Shown piece after piece: positions 54,545-64,000 of a DNA stretch of 64,000 bases; positions within the stretch are counted from its first letter, which is position 1, and every line of letters starts with the position of its first letter. A model generated the notes under the pieces. The model saw only the letters and a list, made by a program, of their open reading frames with translations. It had not been told where the DNA came from and searched no databases. The stretch covers positions 186,001-250,000 of the forward strand of contig NZ_KB898326.1 of NCBI RefSeq assembly GCF_000377625.1, written 5' to 3'. This stretch comes from Prevotella veroralis DSM 19559 = JCM 6290 (GTDB lineage: Bacteria > Bacteroidota > Bacteroidia > Bacteroidales > Bacteroidaceae). The translations under genes and the position numbers were made by a program.

Positions 54545-55159
54545 ATGCACATCGCAATCGCAGGAAACATCGGGAGTGGTAAGACAACACTCACTACTAT
54601 GCTTGCCAAACGCTATGGTTGGAAGCCAAGATTCGAGTCCGTTGATTACAACCCGTACTTAGAAGATTACTACAAGAACATCAAACGGTGGTCATTCGCT
54701 ATGGAGGTGTTCTTCTTAAAAGAGCGTTTTAGAGACTTATTAGAGATTAGTCGTAGTGGAGAGTCTGTCGTTCAAGACCGCTCGATATACGAGGGTGTAT
54801 ATGTATTCACGGAGAATAACTATGCAATGGGCAATCTTGACGACCGCGACTATGAGACTTATATGGAGTTATTCGAGGATATGACTGATGCAGTTAAGTT
54901 CCCCGATCTTATGATCTATTTGCGTTCTTCGGTCAGCCACTTAGTTTCTAACATCGAAAAGAGGGGTCGTGAATATGAACAAAAGATGCCTTTAGACTAC
55001 TTAGAGAACCTTAATAAAAGGTATGATGACTTCATTTCGGATAAGTATAAAGGTCGCGTTCTGGTTGTTGATGTCGATCACCTCGACTATCAACACAAGC
55101 CGAAAGACTTCGGACTGATTACTGATAAGATAGATAGAGATTTGTTTGGTCTGTTTTAA
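54545..55159 (+). CDS. Deoxynucleoside kinase, paralogue 1
   Basis: 204 residues, cytoplasmic. P-loop GNIGSGKTT at residues 7-15, the DRS motif in VVQDRSIYEG, and a lid with EKRGREYEQ. The family phosphorylates deoxynucleosides in the salvage pathway. The next gene is a clear paralogue with the same start (MHIAIAGNIG), so the two probably split substrate range (purine against pyrimidine, or act as a heterodimer as in some Firmicutes). The first Met at 54545 fits the usual start. Confidence 0.88.
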   Translation: MHIAIAGNIGSGKTTLTTMLAKRYGWKPRFESVDYNPYLEDYYKNIKRWSFAMEVFFLKERFRDLLEISRSGESVVQDRSIYEGVYVFTENNYAMGNLDDRDYETYMELFEDMTDAVKFPDLMIYLRSSVSHLVSNIEKRGREYEQKMPLDYLENLNKRYDDFISDKYKGRVLVVDVDHLDYQHKPKDFGLITDKIDRDLFGLF

Positions 55160-55204
55160 GAGGACAAGTTTACATAAACATTTAATTAATTAACTGAAAT
55201 ATAA

Positions 55205-55259
55205 AAAACGCCCTTCAAGGCACGAAAATCCATATATGTGGAGTCCTGCCAAGGGTTTT
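55205..55259 (+). promoter_or_regulatory. Structured element between the two kinase genes
   Basis: A nested stem: AAAA and CCCTT pair with AAGGG and TTTT; inside, GGCA pairs with TGCC and TCCA with TGGA. The final TTTT makes it look like a terminator, but it ends only 10 bases before the ATG of the second kinase. It could act as an attenuator or a partial terminator setting the ratio of the two kinases. Confidence 0.5.
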
Positions 55260-55269
55260 GTACATCATT

Positions 55270-55890
55270 ATGCATATTGCAATCGCTGGAAACATAGGTG
55301 CTGGTAAGACCACACTAACCAAGATGCTCGCTAAACGGTACGGCTGGAAAGCCCACTTCGAGCCTGTTGATAACAATCCATACTTGGAAGATTACTATGC
55401 AAATATGGCTCGTTGGTCATTCAATCTACAAGTGTATTTCCTTAACAAGAGGTTTCGTGACGTCGTAGAAATCTCTCGTTCGGATGACACCATCATACAG
55501 GATCGAACCATATTCGAGGATGCGCGCATCTTTGCTCCTAATCTTTTCGACATGGGACTGATGTCTGAACGAGACTTCAAGAACTATACTGACTTGTTCG
55601 AACTGATGTTATCTCTGGTCAAGCTGCCCGATCTCCTTATATATATAAGGTGCTCCATTCCACGCTTGATTGATCATATCCAGCAACGCGGAAGGGACTA
55701 TGAACAAACCATGCGAATTGATTATTTGCGTGGACTTAACCAACGTTACGAGGACTGGATAAAGACTTATAAGGGGCACCTGATGATAGTTGACGGTGAT
55801 ACAACTAACTTCCTTGAAAGCAAACAAGACTTCAAACGTGTCACAGATATGATTGATGACCGACTTTTTGGCTTGTTTCCTATGGAATAA
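55270..55890 (+). CDS. Deoxynucleoside kinase, paralogue 2
   Basis: 206 residues from ATG at 55270 (an in-frame TTG at 55258 is inside the hairpin tail and less likely). P-loop GNIGAGKTT, motif IIQDRTIFED (DRT in place of DRS), lid QQRGRDYEQ. Clearly related to the gene before it over the whole length. Substrate choice cannot be told from sequence alone. It would be co-transcribed with paralogue 1 unless the hairpin between them stops transcription. Confidence 0.88.
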   Translation: MHIAIAGNIGAGKTTLTKMLAKRYGWKAHFEPVDNNPYLEDYYANMARWSFNLQVYFLNKRFRDVVEISRSDDTIIQDRTIFEDARIFAPNLFDMGLMSERDFKNYTDLFELMLSLVKLPDLLIYIRCSIPRLIDHIQQRGRDYEQTMRIDYLRGLNQRYEDWIKTYKGHLMIVDGDTTNFLESKQDFKRVTDMIDDRLFGLFPME

Positions 55891-56005
55891 ACAGGCGTTT
55901 GCTTTTGGCATACTATTTGATGTTGTAATCATTACAAAGTATTAACTTGAGTCTTCGTAAGACTTTGGTCCAATGCAGAAGACTCTTTTCATGATAATAA
56001 GAAGT

Positions 56006-56938
56006 ATGGAAAAAGTAAAGACACTAATAATCGGAAGCGGTCCAGCAGGTTATACAGCTGCTATCTACGCAGGGCGCGCTAATCTACGACCAGTACTATA
56101 TTCTGGTATGCAGCCAGGCGGTCAGTTAACCACCACAACTATCGTTGAGAACTTCCCGGGGTTCCATGAAGGCATTGACGCAAACCAGTTGATGATGGAA
56201 ATGCGCCAACAGGCGGAGGCTTACGGGGCTGATGTTCGAGACGGATCTATCGTTAAGGCGGATCTTAGCAAGCGTCCTTTTCATATCGAGGATGAGCGTG
56301 GTAACGTGATAGAAGCCGACACTTTGATCATTGCTACAGGTGCCAGTGCGAAGTATCTTGGTCTTCCTGATGAAGAAAAGTACCGTGGTCAGGGTGTAAG
56401 TGCATGTGCCACATGTGACGGATTCTTCTATCGTAAGCGTGTAGTAGCCGTAGTTGGCGGTGGTGATACAGCTTGTGAGGAGGCGATGTATTTGTCAGGT
56501 CTGGCAAAGAAGGTCTATATGATCGTTCGCAAACCCTACCTTCGTGCAGCGGAGATCATGCATAAGCGCGTTACAGAAAAGGACAACATTGAGATCCTCT
56601 ACAATACTAATACCCTCGGACTCTATGGTGAGAACGGTGTTGAGGGGGCGCATCTTGTACGCTTCAAAGGCGAAGAGAACGAAGAGAAATATGATGTTGC
56701 TATTGATGGATTCTTCCTTGCTATCGGTCATACACCTAATACTGAACTATTCAAGGGGCAGCTCGATTTAGACGATCATGGCTTTATTCTCACTAAGCCG
56801 AAGTCGACTGCGACCAGTGTAGAAGGCGTCTATGCGGCTGGTGATGTGGCTGATCCAACCTACCGTCAGGGCGTTGTTGCTGCTGCAACAGGTGCAATGG
56901 CTGCTATTGAGGTAGACCGTTTCTTACAGAAACAATAA
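56006..56938 (+). CDS. trxB: Thioredoxin-disulfide reductase
   Basis: 310 residues from ATG at 56006. The ATG at 55973 would add an unusual 11-residue start. FAD site GSGPAGYTAAIYAGRAN, redox centre C-A-T-C at residues 134-137, NADPH site GGGDTACEEA, and the end motif YAAGDVADPTYRQGVVAAAT. It passes electrons from NADPH to thioredoxin. It lies directly before the msrBA gene, which depends on reduced thioredoxin, although a terminator-like hairpin separates them. Confidence 0.96.
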   Translation: MEKVKTLIIGSGPAGYTAAIYAGRANLRPVLYSGMQPGGQLTTTTIVENFPGFHEGIDANQLMMEMRQQAEAYGADVRDGSIVKADLSKRPFHIEDERGNVIEADTLIIATGASAKYLGLPDEEKYRGQGVSACATCDGFFYRKRVVAVVGGGDTACEEAMYLSGLAKKVYMIVRKPYLRAAEIMHKRVTEKDNIEILYNTNTLGLYGENGVEGAHLVRFKGEENEEKYDVAIDGFFLAIGHTPNTELFKGQLDLDDHGFILTKPKSTATSVEGVYAAGDVADPTYRQGVVAAATGAMAAIEVDRFLQKQ

Positions 56939-56957
56939 AGTATTCATAGATTAATAA

Positions 56958-57010
56958 GGGTGTATCAGATAGGCTAACTGATTGTTGGCAATCTAATACA
57001 CCCAGCTTTT
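56958..57010 (+). terminator. Hairpin downstream of trxB
   Basis: GGGTGTAT and ATACACCC form an 8-bp stem at 56958-57003 with an inner AGAT/ATCT pairing, followed by AGCTTTT. It probably ends the trxB transcript. Confidence 0.6.
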
Positions 57011-57049
57011 AATCAAGTTTCCATATACTCACTTAATCTCATCCCAACC

Positions 57050-58150
57050 ATGTGTAAACTTCTTTCTACTCTATCTACTCTGTTATTTCCATTGCTTGTC
57101 AACGCCGCAACTTGTGGTTTTCTTGTGACGGGCTCATCATCATGTACGAATAAAACAAAGACTTCTATGGCACAATCCGACTCTACTCTCTTTCCCAAAA
57201 AGAAGTATGCTAAACCCGACGATGCCACCTTGCGCCGCACACTAACCGCCGAGCAATATGCCGTCACACAGCATGCAGCTACCGAGCGACCCTTTACCAA
57301 TGAGTATGACCACGAGTTCCGAGAGGGTATATACGTTGATGTTACAACGGGCGAACCGCTCTTCTCCTCCACAGATAAGTATGATTCTGGTTGCGGATGG
57401 CCTGCTTTTTCAAAGCCAATCAGCGATAAGCTCATCACAAATCACGCCGACCACTCACACGGAATGACGCGTATTGAGGTGAAGAGCAAAACAGGCAACG
57501 CTCATTTAGGGCATGTCTTTGATGACGGACCAGCGCCAACTGGCGGCAAACGATATTGTATTAACAGTGCTTCCCTGCGCTTTATTCCAATAGAAGAGAT
57601 GAAGGCGAAAGGCTATGGGGAGTACATTAAACTATTAAGACCGATGAAAGAAATATACTTAGCAGGTGGTTGTTTCTGGGGAACAGAGCATTACCTCAAG
57701 CAGATAGAAGGTGTAGTTGCAACGGAAGTAGGCTATGCCAATGGACGAACAAAGAACCCCACGTATGAAGAGGTATGCACTGATGGGACCCAATTTGCCG
57801 AAGCTGTGCATATAACTTACGACCCAAAGGTTATCAGTCTGCCGTTCCTACTGGATCTATACTTTAAGTCTATTGATCCAACTAGTGTCAACAAGCAGGG
57901 CAACGATCGTGGTACTCAGTATCGAACGGGCGTTTATTATGTTGATCCAAAGGACAAGGAGGTAATCAAAAAGGTATTTGCCGAACAGCAGAAGCACGTA
58001 AATGGCAAAATAGCAGTTGAATTGGAGCCCCTCAAGAACTTCTATAAAGCGGAGGAATATCACCAAGATTACCTTGACAAACACCCCTCCGGCTATTGCC
58101 ATCTACCGCAGGCTCTGTTTGAATATGCCCGTAAGGCGAGGGAAAAGTAG
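57050..58150 (+). CDS. Secreted methionine sulfoxide reductase MsrB-MsrA fusion
   Basis: 366 residues with an N-terminal signal sequence (about 1-20; a lipobox is not clear). MsrB domain first (about residues 60-190): [18 protein letters not shown] and the catalytic Cys in [11 protein letters not shown]. The two zinc CxxC pairs are missing ([13 protein letters not shown]), so it is the zinc-free type. The MsrA domain follows with [10 protein letters not shown] and [10 protein letters not shown]. Together they repair both epimers of oxidised methionine in envelope proteins. Reductant would come via a membrane thioredoxin system. Confidence 0.93.
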   Translation: MCKLLSTLSTLLFPLLVNAATCGFLVTGSSSCTNKTKTSMAQSDSTLFPKKKYAKPDDATLRRTLTAEQYAVTQHAATERPFTNEYDHEFREGIYVDVTTGEPLFSSTDKYDSGCGWPAFSKPISDKLITNHADHSHGMTRIEVKSKTGNAHLGHVFDDGPAPTGGKRYCINSASLRFIPIEEMKAKGYGEYIKLLRPMKEIYLAGGCFWGTEHYLKQIEGVVATEVGYANGRTKNPTYEEVCTDGTQFAEAVHITYDPKVISLPFLLDLYFKSIDPTSVNKQGNDRGTQYRTGVYYVDPKDKEVIKKVFAEQQKHVNGKIAVELEPLKNFYKAEEYHQDYLDKHPSGYCHLPQALFEYARKAREK

Positions 58151-58159
58151 CCCCCTCCC

Positions 58160-58260
58160 CAGCAAACAGTACATTTTACTCCCCCTCTCCATTACTTCCC
58201 GTTGGTCAGTGACCGTTGGTTCAGAGAGGGGTTGGTGGTGAGGCTGGTTGGGGCGATTGT
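58160..58260. repeat. Diverged GC-rich module D-like stretch
   Basis: CCCCCTCTCCATTACTTCCC is echoed by AGAGAGGGGTTGGTGGTGAG downstream and can form a loose stem after msrBA. It is less regular than other copies. Confidence 0.4.
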
Positions 58261-58307
58261 TGAGGCTTTTTTTTCTTCTTTTCCTTGCTCCTTTAATTTA
58301 TTCTTCT

Positions 58308-58315
58308 TACCTTTG
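58308..58315 (+). promoter_or_regulatory. Strong promoter without an obvious gene
   Basis: -7 TACCTTTG followed by C, -33 CTTG (TTG 58285-58287), 20-base spacer. This is one of the best promoters in the window; a second perfect -7 (TATCTTTG) lies at 58400-58407. Confidence 0.6.
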
Positions 58316-58321
58316 CCGCCG

Positions 58322-58394
58322 TGAAAGAATTAGCAATGACATATCAAGTGAACGAAGTACTGCAAAGAATTATCCAATTCTTTGCATCTTTTTG
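58322..58394 (+). ncRNA. Candidate small RNA of about 70 bases
   Basis: From the likely start point after the promoter, the transcript would reach a perfect 11-bp hairpin (TGCAAAGAATT and AATTCTTTGCA around ATCC, 58361-58386) followed by TCTTTTT, as in an intrinsic terminator. No known RNA family is recognised. The alternative is a leader ahead of the interrupted ORF 58336-58704. Confidence 0.4.
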
Positions 58395-58704
58395 CACTTT
58401 ATCTTTGGTCAATCCAAATAATTTGCTAACACACATTCGCACCTAGCGTCTACTAAAATATTTTTTCTTCTCGCATACGCGCGCGAAGCGTGCCGTACCC
58501 CCTGTAAACAAAGGACTTTTAGGAGTTTCCTTTGTTCGCTTTTTTATGCCCTTTTGCGAACTCGATTTAGAGCAACCTAAGAACGAAATAACAACGGTTT
58601 TAATCAATGAAGTAATGAGAAAAAAGCAAGTAAAGAAGAGAGATATCACACACTTTTTAAGACACTACCCCAATACGCTTACTTTGGAAAGAAAAGACCT
58701 ATAA
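58336..58704 (+). pseudogene. Interrupted small ORF (in-frame TAG)
   Basis: ATG at 58336 reads MTYQVNEVLQRIIQFFASFC to TAG at 58444. The same frame then continues without a stop to 58704: KYFFFSHTRAKRAVPPVNKG, a hairpin-encoded stretch, then a plausible protein tail from ATG 58546 (MPFCELDLEQPKNEITTVLI and 32 more residues, basic, ending LERKDL). So it is either one gene broken by TAG, or an independent 52-residue protein at 58546-58704. A stem AACAAAGGA/TCCTTTGTT plus TTTTTT (58507-58545) lies just before that ATG. Confidence 0.35.
58507..58545 (+). terminator. Terminator-like hairpin
   Basis: AACAAAGGA pairs with TCCTTTGTT (9 bp) and is followed by CGC and six T. It would end transcripts from the promoters at 58308 and 58400. 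Confidence 0.5.
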
Positions 58705-58767
58705 TAACCGATAATTCTAACAAATAATAAGCTTAAGTATATTTTATCTAACACGAAAGACCCCAAA

Positions 58768-58790
58768 AAGTTTTACCGGACAGCAATAAT
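58768..58790. repeat. 23-bp repeat, copy 2
   Basis: AAGTTTTACCGGACAGCAAT followed by AAT; one base different from 23214-23236. No transposase remains are seen around it. Confidence 0.5.
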
Positions 58791-58812
58791 ATCTTATGAT
58801 GGAAAAAGCGAT

Positions 58813-58846
58813 AGAAAAAAGGACTACCCCCTGTGGGATAGTCCTT
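58813..58846 (-). terminator. Terminator of eno
   Basis: AAGGACTA and TAGTCCTT form an 8-bp stem with an inner CCC/GGG; on the minus strand it is followed by TTTTTT. It is 39 bases beyond the eno stop. Confidence 0.8.
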
Positions 58847-58884
58847 AATTATAATGTAGTCCCTCCCTTAACAGGAGCGAGAAC

Positions 58885-60195
<1,311 letters not shown>

Positions 60196-60245
60196 TTATT
60201 TTGTTTATTAAATCTGTTATATTTTATATCCTTCTCTACGGTATG

Positions 60246-60253
60246 CAAAGTTA
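60246..60253 (-). promoter_or_regulatory. -7 box of eno
   Basis: TAACTTTG followed by C on the minus strand, about 55 bases before ATG 60192. Confidence 0.6.
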
Positions 60254-60317
60254 ATAAAAAAAGTTGGAAACATATTGTACCAACCTTTTATATTTATGTT
60301 TTTGACATAATTAACGT

Positions 60318-60893
60318 TTAATCCACAATTATGACAGTAACTCCTCTTGCTGCCTGAGCACCCATGACGAGTGCTTGTTCTATATCTGCTGTCTTGCTCG
60401 GACCTGATATGAAGCATCCATAACCATATTCGGTCATGTGGATTCTCCTATAGGCTTCATGCATATTATTAACAATTTTGTCACGATGAACAAGTATTAC
60501 GAGGTTCTCGGAAACAAAACAAACAACTCTTTCTTTCATTGTTTGTGGTACCCAAACACATCCATTCTCTGCCACAGCAATGTCTCCTTCAACGATACCG
60601 ACGTCTGTTCCGTTGAGATCCTGCGCTTCTGAAACCATGTCAGGATTAAGGTCTACCTTAATACCCTTTACGTTTGACGCTAATACTTGAGCTTCTGGAT
60701 AAGCTTTTCGGATTAGTTCGTTGAGGTCTTCTCCAGCCTTTGCTTCAATGACTTCACTCCCTACTTTGTGACTCGTCTCTATGAATTGTTCGATGGTATT
60801 TTCATACTTGATACCATCAATAGAAGCCTCTGGCATGTCAAACTGATGCATGGTATTACGACGCAGTTTGCCTAATAGTTCTTCCTTATTCAT
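60318..60893 (-). CDS. lutC: LutC-type LUD-domain protein
   Basis: 191 residues, cytoplasmic. LUD (YkgG/LutC) domain with GTDVGIVEGDIAVAENGCVW and the end FISGPSKTADIEQALVMGAQ, both family signatures. With LutA and LutB it forms the L-lactate oxidising complex that makes pyruvate (established in Bacillus; inferred here). Its start overlaps the lutB stop by eight bases, so translation is coupled. Confidence 0.9.
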   Translation of the reverse strand: MNKEELLGKLRRNTMHQFDMPEASIDGIKYENTIEQFIETSHKVGSEVIEAKAGEDLNELIRKAYPEAQVLASNVKGIKVDLNPDMVSEAQDLNGTDVGIVEGDIAVAENGCVWVPQTMKERVVCFVSENLVILVHRDKIVNNMHEAYRRIHMTEYGYGCFISGPSKTADIEQALVMGAQAARGVTVIIVD

Positions 60894-62268
60894 GCTTCAA
60901 TTCCTCCATTGCTTGCTTAAAGATAACGTGGAAAGGCTTCTTGGCAAATTGTGGCATAGTATGTCCAATGCTCCAAGGATTTAGCTTTATATCCATCAAT
61001 GACTTAGGTATGTGGTTGGCAACTGACGAATTTCTAAGCAAAGCATCATATATATGATAGTTCTCATAAACAGCCTTCATACCCTCTGCCATCACCTTCT
61101 TTTCCTTATTCTCTGTACCATATTTCTCTAAACTCTGGCGCCAACGATAGATCTGACTACCTGGAGAAACCTTTGCAGGGCACACACAATCACAACTCAA
61201 ACACAATGAGCATGCTGACACGTTACCGCTGTGTTTCTTTGGACTCTTTAGCATACCGAGGTTGACACCAATAGGTCCTGGAATGAAATAACTATATGAA
61301 TAACCACCCGAACGACGATAGACTGGACAGGTATTCATACATGCTCCACAACGAATACACTTTAATGTCTCCCAGTGTTCTGGGTTGGCTATGATATCCG
61401 AGCGACCATTATCTACCAAGATAACATGCATCTCTCCACCCGGACGAGGTTTGCGGAATTGAGAGGTGAAAGACGTTGCGGGCTGTCCTGTACCACTACG
61501 GGCAAGGAGTCTCTGAAATACTGCCAAGGCATCATAATCAGGGATAACTTTCTCAATGCCCATGGCTACGATATGCAATTTAGGCACTGAGGTAGACATA
61601 TCAGCATTACCTTCATTGGTGCAAACTACACAATCGCCCGTTGCTGCAACCCCAAAGTTACACCCCGTCAGACCAGCATCAGCATCCATGAAGTCCTCAC
61701 GCAAATCCTCACGTGCACATCGTGTGAGATAAGCAGGGTCATGGTTTCCTTTCTCATGAGATATTCCTTTTTCCTCAAACATCTCCCCCACCTCATCGCG
61801 CGTCAGGTGGATTGCAGGCATAACAATGTGTGCTGGCCTTAAATGCATGAGTTGCAAGATACGCTCGCCAAGGTCGGATTCAATCACGTTGATACCTCGT
61901 TTGATAAGATAAGGATTCATCTCACATTCCTCGGTAAGCATTGATTTTGACTTAACAAGCTTCCTTACTTTATGAGACTCAAGTATTCCATAGACCATCT
62001 CATTGAACTCTTGTGCGTCTTTAGCAAAATGTACGATGACACCATTGCGCTCCAAACTATTAGAGAATTGCTCTAAATAATCTGCTAAATGGGTCGCTGT
62101 ATGCGCTTTAATGCGGCTTGCATGCTCGCGTAAGTCCTCCCATTCAGGTAATTCTGCTGCTGCCGCATCTCGCTTCTGACGCACCGACCAGAATGTGCGG
62201 TCGTGTTGTGCCACCTTCTTAGGGTCTTTCAGAAACTCTTTTGCTTTCTTTGAATGATATGTTGACAT
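60886..62268 (-). CDS. lutB: LutB-type iron-sulfur protein
   Basis: 460 residues. LUD domain in the N-terminal two thirds (TGCNFGVAATGDCVVCTNEG), then two ferredoxin-type 4Fe-4S motifs (CIRCGACMNTCP and CSLCLSCDCVCP). Electron-carrying subunit of the lactate utilisation complex. Middle gene of lutABC, 35 bases after lutA. Confidence 0.93.
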   Translation of the reverse strand: MSTYHSKKAKEFLKDPKKVAQHDRTFWSVRQKRDAAAAELPEWEDLREHASRIKAHTATHLADYLEQFSNSLERNGVIVHFAKDAQEFNEMVYGILESHKVRKLVKSKSMLTEECEMNPYLIKRGINVIESDLGERILQLMHLRPAHIVMPAIHLTRDEVGEMFEEKGISHEKGNHDPAYLTRCAREDLREDFMDADAGLTGCNFGVAATGDCVVCTNEGNADMSTSVPKLHIVAMGIEKVIPDYDALAVFQRLLARSGTGQPATSFTSQFRKPRPGGEMHVILVDNGRSDIIANPEHWETLKCIRCGACMNTCPVYRRSGGYSYSYFIPGPIGVNLGMLKSPKKHSGNVSACSLCLSCDCVCPAKVSPGSQIYRWRQSLEKYGTENKEKKVMAEGMKAVYENYHIYDALLRNSSVANHIPKSLMDIKLNPWSIGHTMPQFAKKPFHVIFKQAMEELKHE

Positions 62269-62303
62269 AACTCTTTTGCTCTTCTATCACCTTATTATAT
62301 ATA

Positions 62304-63035
62304 TCAAAAACCAGCAGCTAAGATCTCAGCTACATGCATGAACTTTATAGGATAATGCCTCTTTGCCGCCACACCTTGCATGTGCATTAAGCAAGAGCTA
62401 TCAGAACCTGTGATAATTTCAGCACCTGTCTCCATGTGACGTTTCACCTTGTCATTACCCATAGCAGCACTGACACGTGGCTCTTCTATTGCAAACATAC
62501 CACCAAAGCCACAACATTCATCCTTGCGATTAGGCTCTTTTACCGTAATACCTTCCTTGAGCTTCAGCAAATCAATAATCTTATTGAAAGGCTTCTCTTG
62601 TATTTCTGAAGGTGCACTAAGCCCTAACTCACGAACACCATGGCAGGAGTTATGGACAGAAACAACGTGAGGGAAACTCCCAGGAAGTTCCTTTACTTTC
62701 AAAATATCATGTAGGAATTCTACCAGCTCCATTGTTTTTTTAGGGGTCTTACACTCATGATCAAGTATTTGTGGGTAATTAACACGCACAAAGGCAGCGC
62801 AAGATACACTTGGTGTTATCACATAATCAAATTCATTAAACTTATCCTCAAACCGCTTTGCAAGGTGACTTGACATGCGCTGAAAGCCACCGTTTGCCAT
62901 TGGTTGCCCACAGCAGGTCTGCCGATCGGGATAGACTACATCTAAATGAAGCTTTCGCAAAAGCTTATAAGTTGCTACGCCAACCTGCGGAAAGAGCGCA
63001 TCGACGTAACATGGAATAAAGAGCCCAACTCTCAT
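62304..63035 (-). CDS. lutA: LutA-type CCG-domain protein
   Basis: 243 residues with two cysteine-rich CCG domains: one ending DRQTCCGQPMANGG, the other RKDECCGFGGMF with a later GSDSSCLMHMQG. These bind iron-sulfur clusters in lactate and glycolate oxidising complexes. First gene of the lutABC operon, transcribed away from topB. Confidence 0.93.
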   Translation of the reverse strand: MRVGLFIPCYVDALFPQVGVATYKLLRKLHLDVVYPDRQTCCGQPMANGGFQRMSSHLAKRFEDKFNEFDYVITPSVSCAAFVRVNYPQILDHECKTPKKTMELVEFLHDILKVKELPGSFPHVVSVHNSCHGVRELGLSAPSEIQEKPFNKIIDLLKLKEGITVKEPNRKDECCGFGGMFAIEEPRVSAAMGNDKVKRHMETGAEIITGSDSSCLMHMQGVAAKRHYPIKFMHVAEILAAGF

Positions 63036-63067
63036 AAATATATCTTCTCTTGTTCGTTTCTATGCTA

Positions 63068-63075
63068 CAAATTTA
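63068..63075 (-). promoter_or_regulatory. -7 box of lutABC
   Basis: TAAATTTG on the minus strand, about 33 bases before ATG 63035. Confidence 0.55.
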
Positions 63076-63160
63076 GATAAAATAACTTAGATGGAGAAAG
63101 AAAAACGCAAAAAAGCATGGGGAAAAAGGCTTGTTTAATCCTCCTGTAGAATATTTTTCT

Positions 63161-63168
63161 TATCTTTG
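63161..63168 (+). promoter_or_regulatory. -7 box of topB
   Basis: TATCTTTG followed by C, a perfect TAnnTTTG about 46 bases before ATG 63214. Confidence 0.6.
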
Positions 63169-63213
63169 CAGGGGTGAAAGAGGAAGTTCGGAGGCGTAGA
63201 GTAAAGAAAAAAC

Positions 63214-64000
63214 ATGAAAGTTTGCATAGCAGAGAAACCAAGTGTTGCCAAAGACATTGCCCGTATCCTCGGTGCGAATAGTGCGCATAACGGGTATATG
63301 GAAGGCAATGGATATCAGGTAACATGGACTTTTGGCCACCTTTGTGAGCTAAAGGAACCCCACGACTATACCCTCAACTGGAAATATTGGAGCCTTGGTT
63401 CGCTTCCGATGATACCTCCTCGTTTTGGTATCAAACTAATTGATGATGAAGGTATCAAGCGACAATTTGATATTATAAAGGAACTTTTTCAAGCTGCGGA
63501 TGAGATTATCAATTGTGGTGATGCGGGTCAGGAGGGTGAGTTGATACAGCGTTGGGTTATGCAGAAAGCCGGTGTGAAATGCCCTGTTAGGCGTCTTTGG
63601 ATCTCGTCCATGACGGATGAAGCTATCCGCGAAGGCTTTGCCAATCTTAGAGATGAGGCCCAATACAAGCCGCTCTACCTCGCCGGCCTGTCAAGAGCGA
63701 TAGGTGATTGGCTGCTGGGGATAAACGCTACACGTCTTTACACGCTCAAATATGGCAGGAATTCATACGGGAAAGGACAGGTATTGTCCATCGGGCGCGT
63801 GCAAACTCCTACTCTCGCGCTCATCGTGCAACGCCAGAAAGAGATCGACAACTTCAAGCCTGAGCCTTATTGGGTACTCGCGACGATCTATCGCGACACG
63901 CAGTTTACAGCGACAAAGGGAAAGTTTACGTCTAAAGAGGAGGGCGAAAAGGCTTTCTCAACCATTGAGGGTAAGCCCTTCACTATCACGAGCGTAACGA
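63214..64000 (+). CDS. topB: Type IA DNA topoisomerase (topoisomerase III), N-terminal part
   Basis: About 262 codons are in the window and the gene runs off the end. The Toprim domain starts at once (MKVCIAEKPSVAKDIARILG) with the acidic metal site CGDAGQEGELIQRW. The cap-domain motifs RRLWISSMTD, SRAIGDWLLGINATRLYTLK and GKGQVLSIGRVQTPTLALIV follow, which are typical of TopB. The active-site tyrosine lies beyond the window. It removes supercoils and resolves replication and recombination intermediates. Divergent from lutABC. Confidence 0.93.
   Translation, partial: MKVCIAEKPSVAKDIARILGANSAHNGYMEGNGYQVTWTFGHLCELKEPHDYTLNWKYWSLGSLPMIPPRFGIKLIDDEGIKRQFDIIKELFQAADEIINCGDAGQEGELIQRWVMQKAGVKCPVRRLWISSMTDEAIREGFANLRDEAQYKPLYLAGLSRAIGDWLLGINATRLYTLKYGRNSYGKGQVLSIGRVQTPTLALIVQRQKEIDNFKPEPYWVLATIYRDTQFTATKGKFTSKEEGEKAFSTIEGKPFTITSVT

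Noticed and set aside
58443..58649. 68-codon minus-strand frame
   Set aside because: It reads through the hairpin-rich DNA opposite the interrupted ORF and starts without a promoter; the plus-strand reading is better supported though still weak.

Overview
The window reads as chromosomal DNA of a Bacteroidales bacterium, most likely Prevotella in the broad sense. The grounds are two SusC/SusD pairs, a T9SS type B (CHU_C) sorting domain, a TamB/TamL pair, lipoprotein signals ending in S-C, weak Shine-Dalgarno signals, and many promoters with the Bacteroidetes -7 box TAnnTTTG. The genus is inferred from this overall character, not from a marker gene. I saw no rRNA, tRNA, CRISPR array, phage or conjugation genes.

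Layout. 1-1160: two EamA drug/metabolite transporters on the minus strand (the first cut by the window edge). 1767-13413: a low-molecular-weight tyrosine phosphatase, then the envelope operon tamB-tamL-cyclophilin and a secreted HExxHxxGxxH metalloprotease. 13705-18592: a truncated barrel gene, a small lipoprotein, a PepSY membrane protein, a PAP2 phosphatase, a HAD hydrolase and a secreted protein of unknown function. 18592-19708: a decayed IS630-type element lying exactly against the start codon of that last gene. 19917-22932: pflB-pflA (pyruvate formate-lyase and its activase). 23650-27394: an operon of LysM/receptor-fold protein, barrel protein and POT peptide transporter. 27614-31227: a T9SS-sorted protein and uvrA. 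31433-36203: a SusC/SusD pair. 36803-39691: small or broken genes and a 22-bp tandem array. 39937-50340: a six-gene operon SusC (with STN domain)-SusD-FAS1 lipoprotein-small lipoprotein-thioredoxin-M16 peptidase. 51294-58150: a third EamA transporter, a LuxR-type response regulator, a PafA-like phosphatase, two tandem deoxynucleoside kinases, trxB and a secreted msrBA fusion. 58308-58704: a candidate small RNA and an interrupted small ORF. 58885-63035: eno and lutABC. 63214-end: the start of a type IA topoisomerase (topB).

How the genes fit together. Mixed-acid and lactate metabolism are represented by pflBA, lutABC and eno. Nutrient uptake across the outer membrane is represented by two SusCD systems; the second is co-transcribed with an M16 peptidase and a thioredoxin-fold protein, which suggests peptide rather than glycan use (inference). 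Envelope upkeep is represented by TamB/TamL, the cyclophilin and MsrBA with trxB.

The intergenic DNA is unusually structured. A modular repeat family recurs between genes at about 1.3, 2.3, 13.5, 23.3, 36.5 and 50.4-51.2 kb. Module A is a hairpin around GGGCGTTTC. Module B is a 100-150 bp MITE-like unit whose ends are the palindrome GGACAGACG-CCCT-CGTCTGTCC. Module C is a CTCCCC/GGGGAG hairpin, module D a GC-rich CCCTCTCC/GGAGAGGG hairpin, and module E an AT-rich unit containing TTTGAATTGTGAAC. One block is tandemly duplicated with a 353-bp period. These repeats, the 22-bp array with its own promoter, and the M16-linked SusCD operon are the parts most worth a second look.
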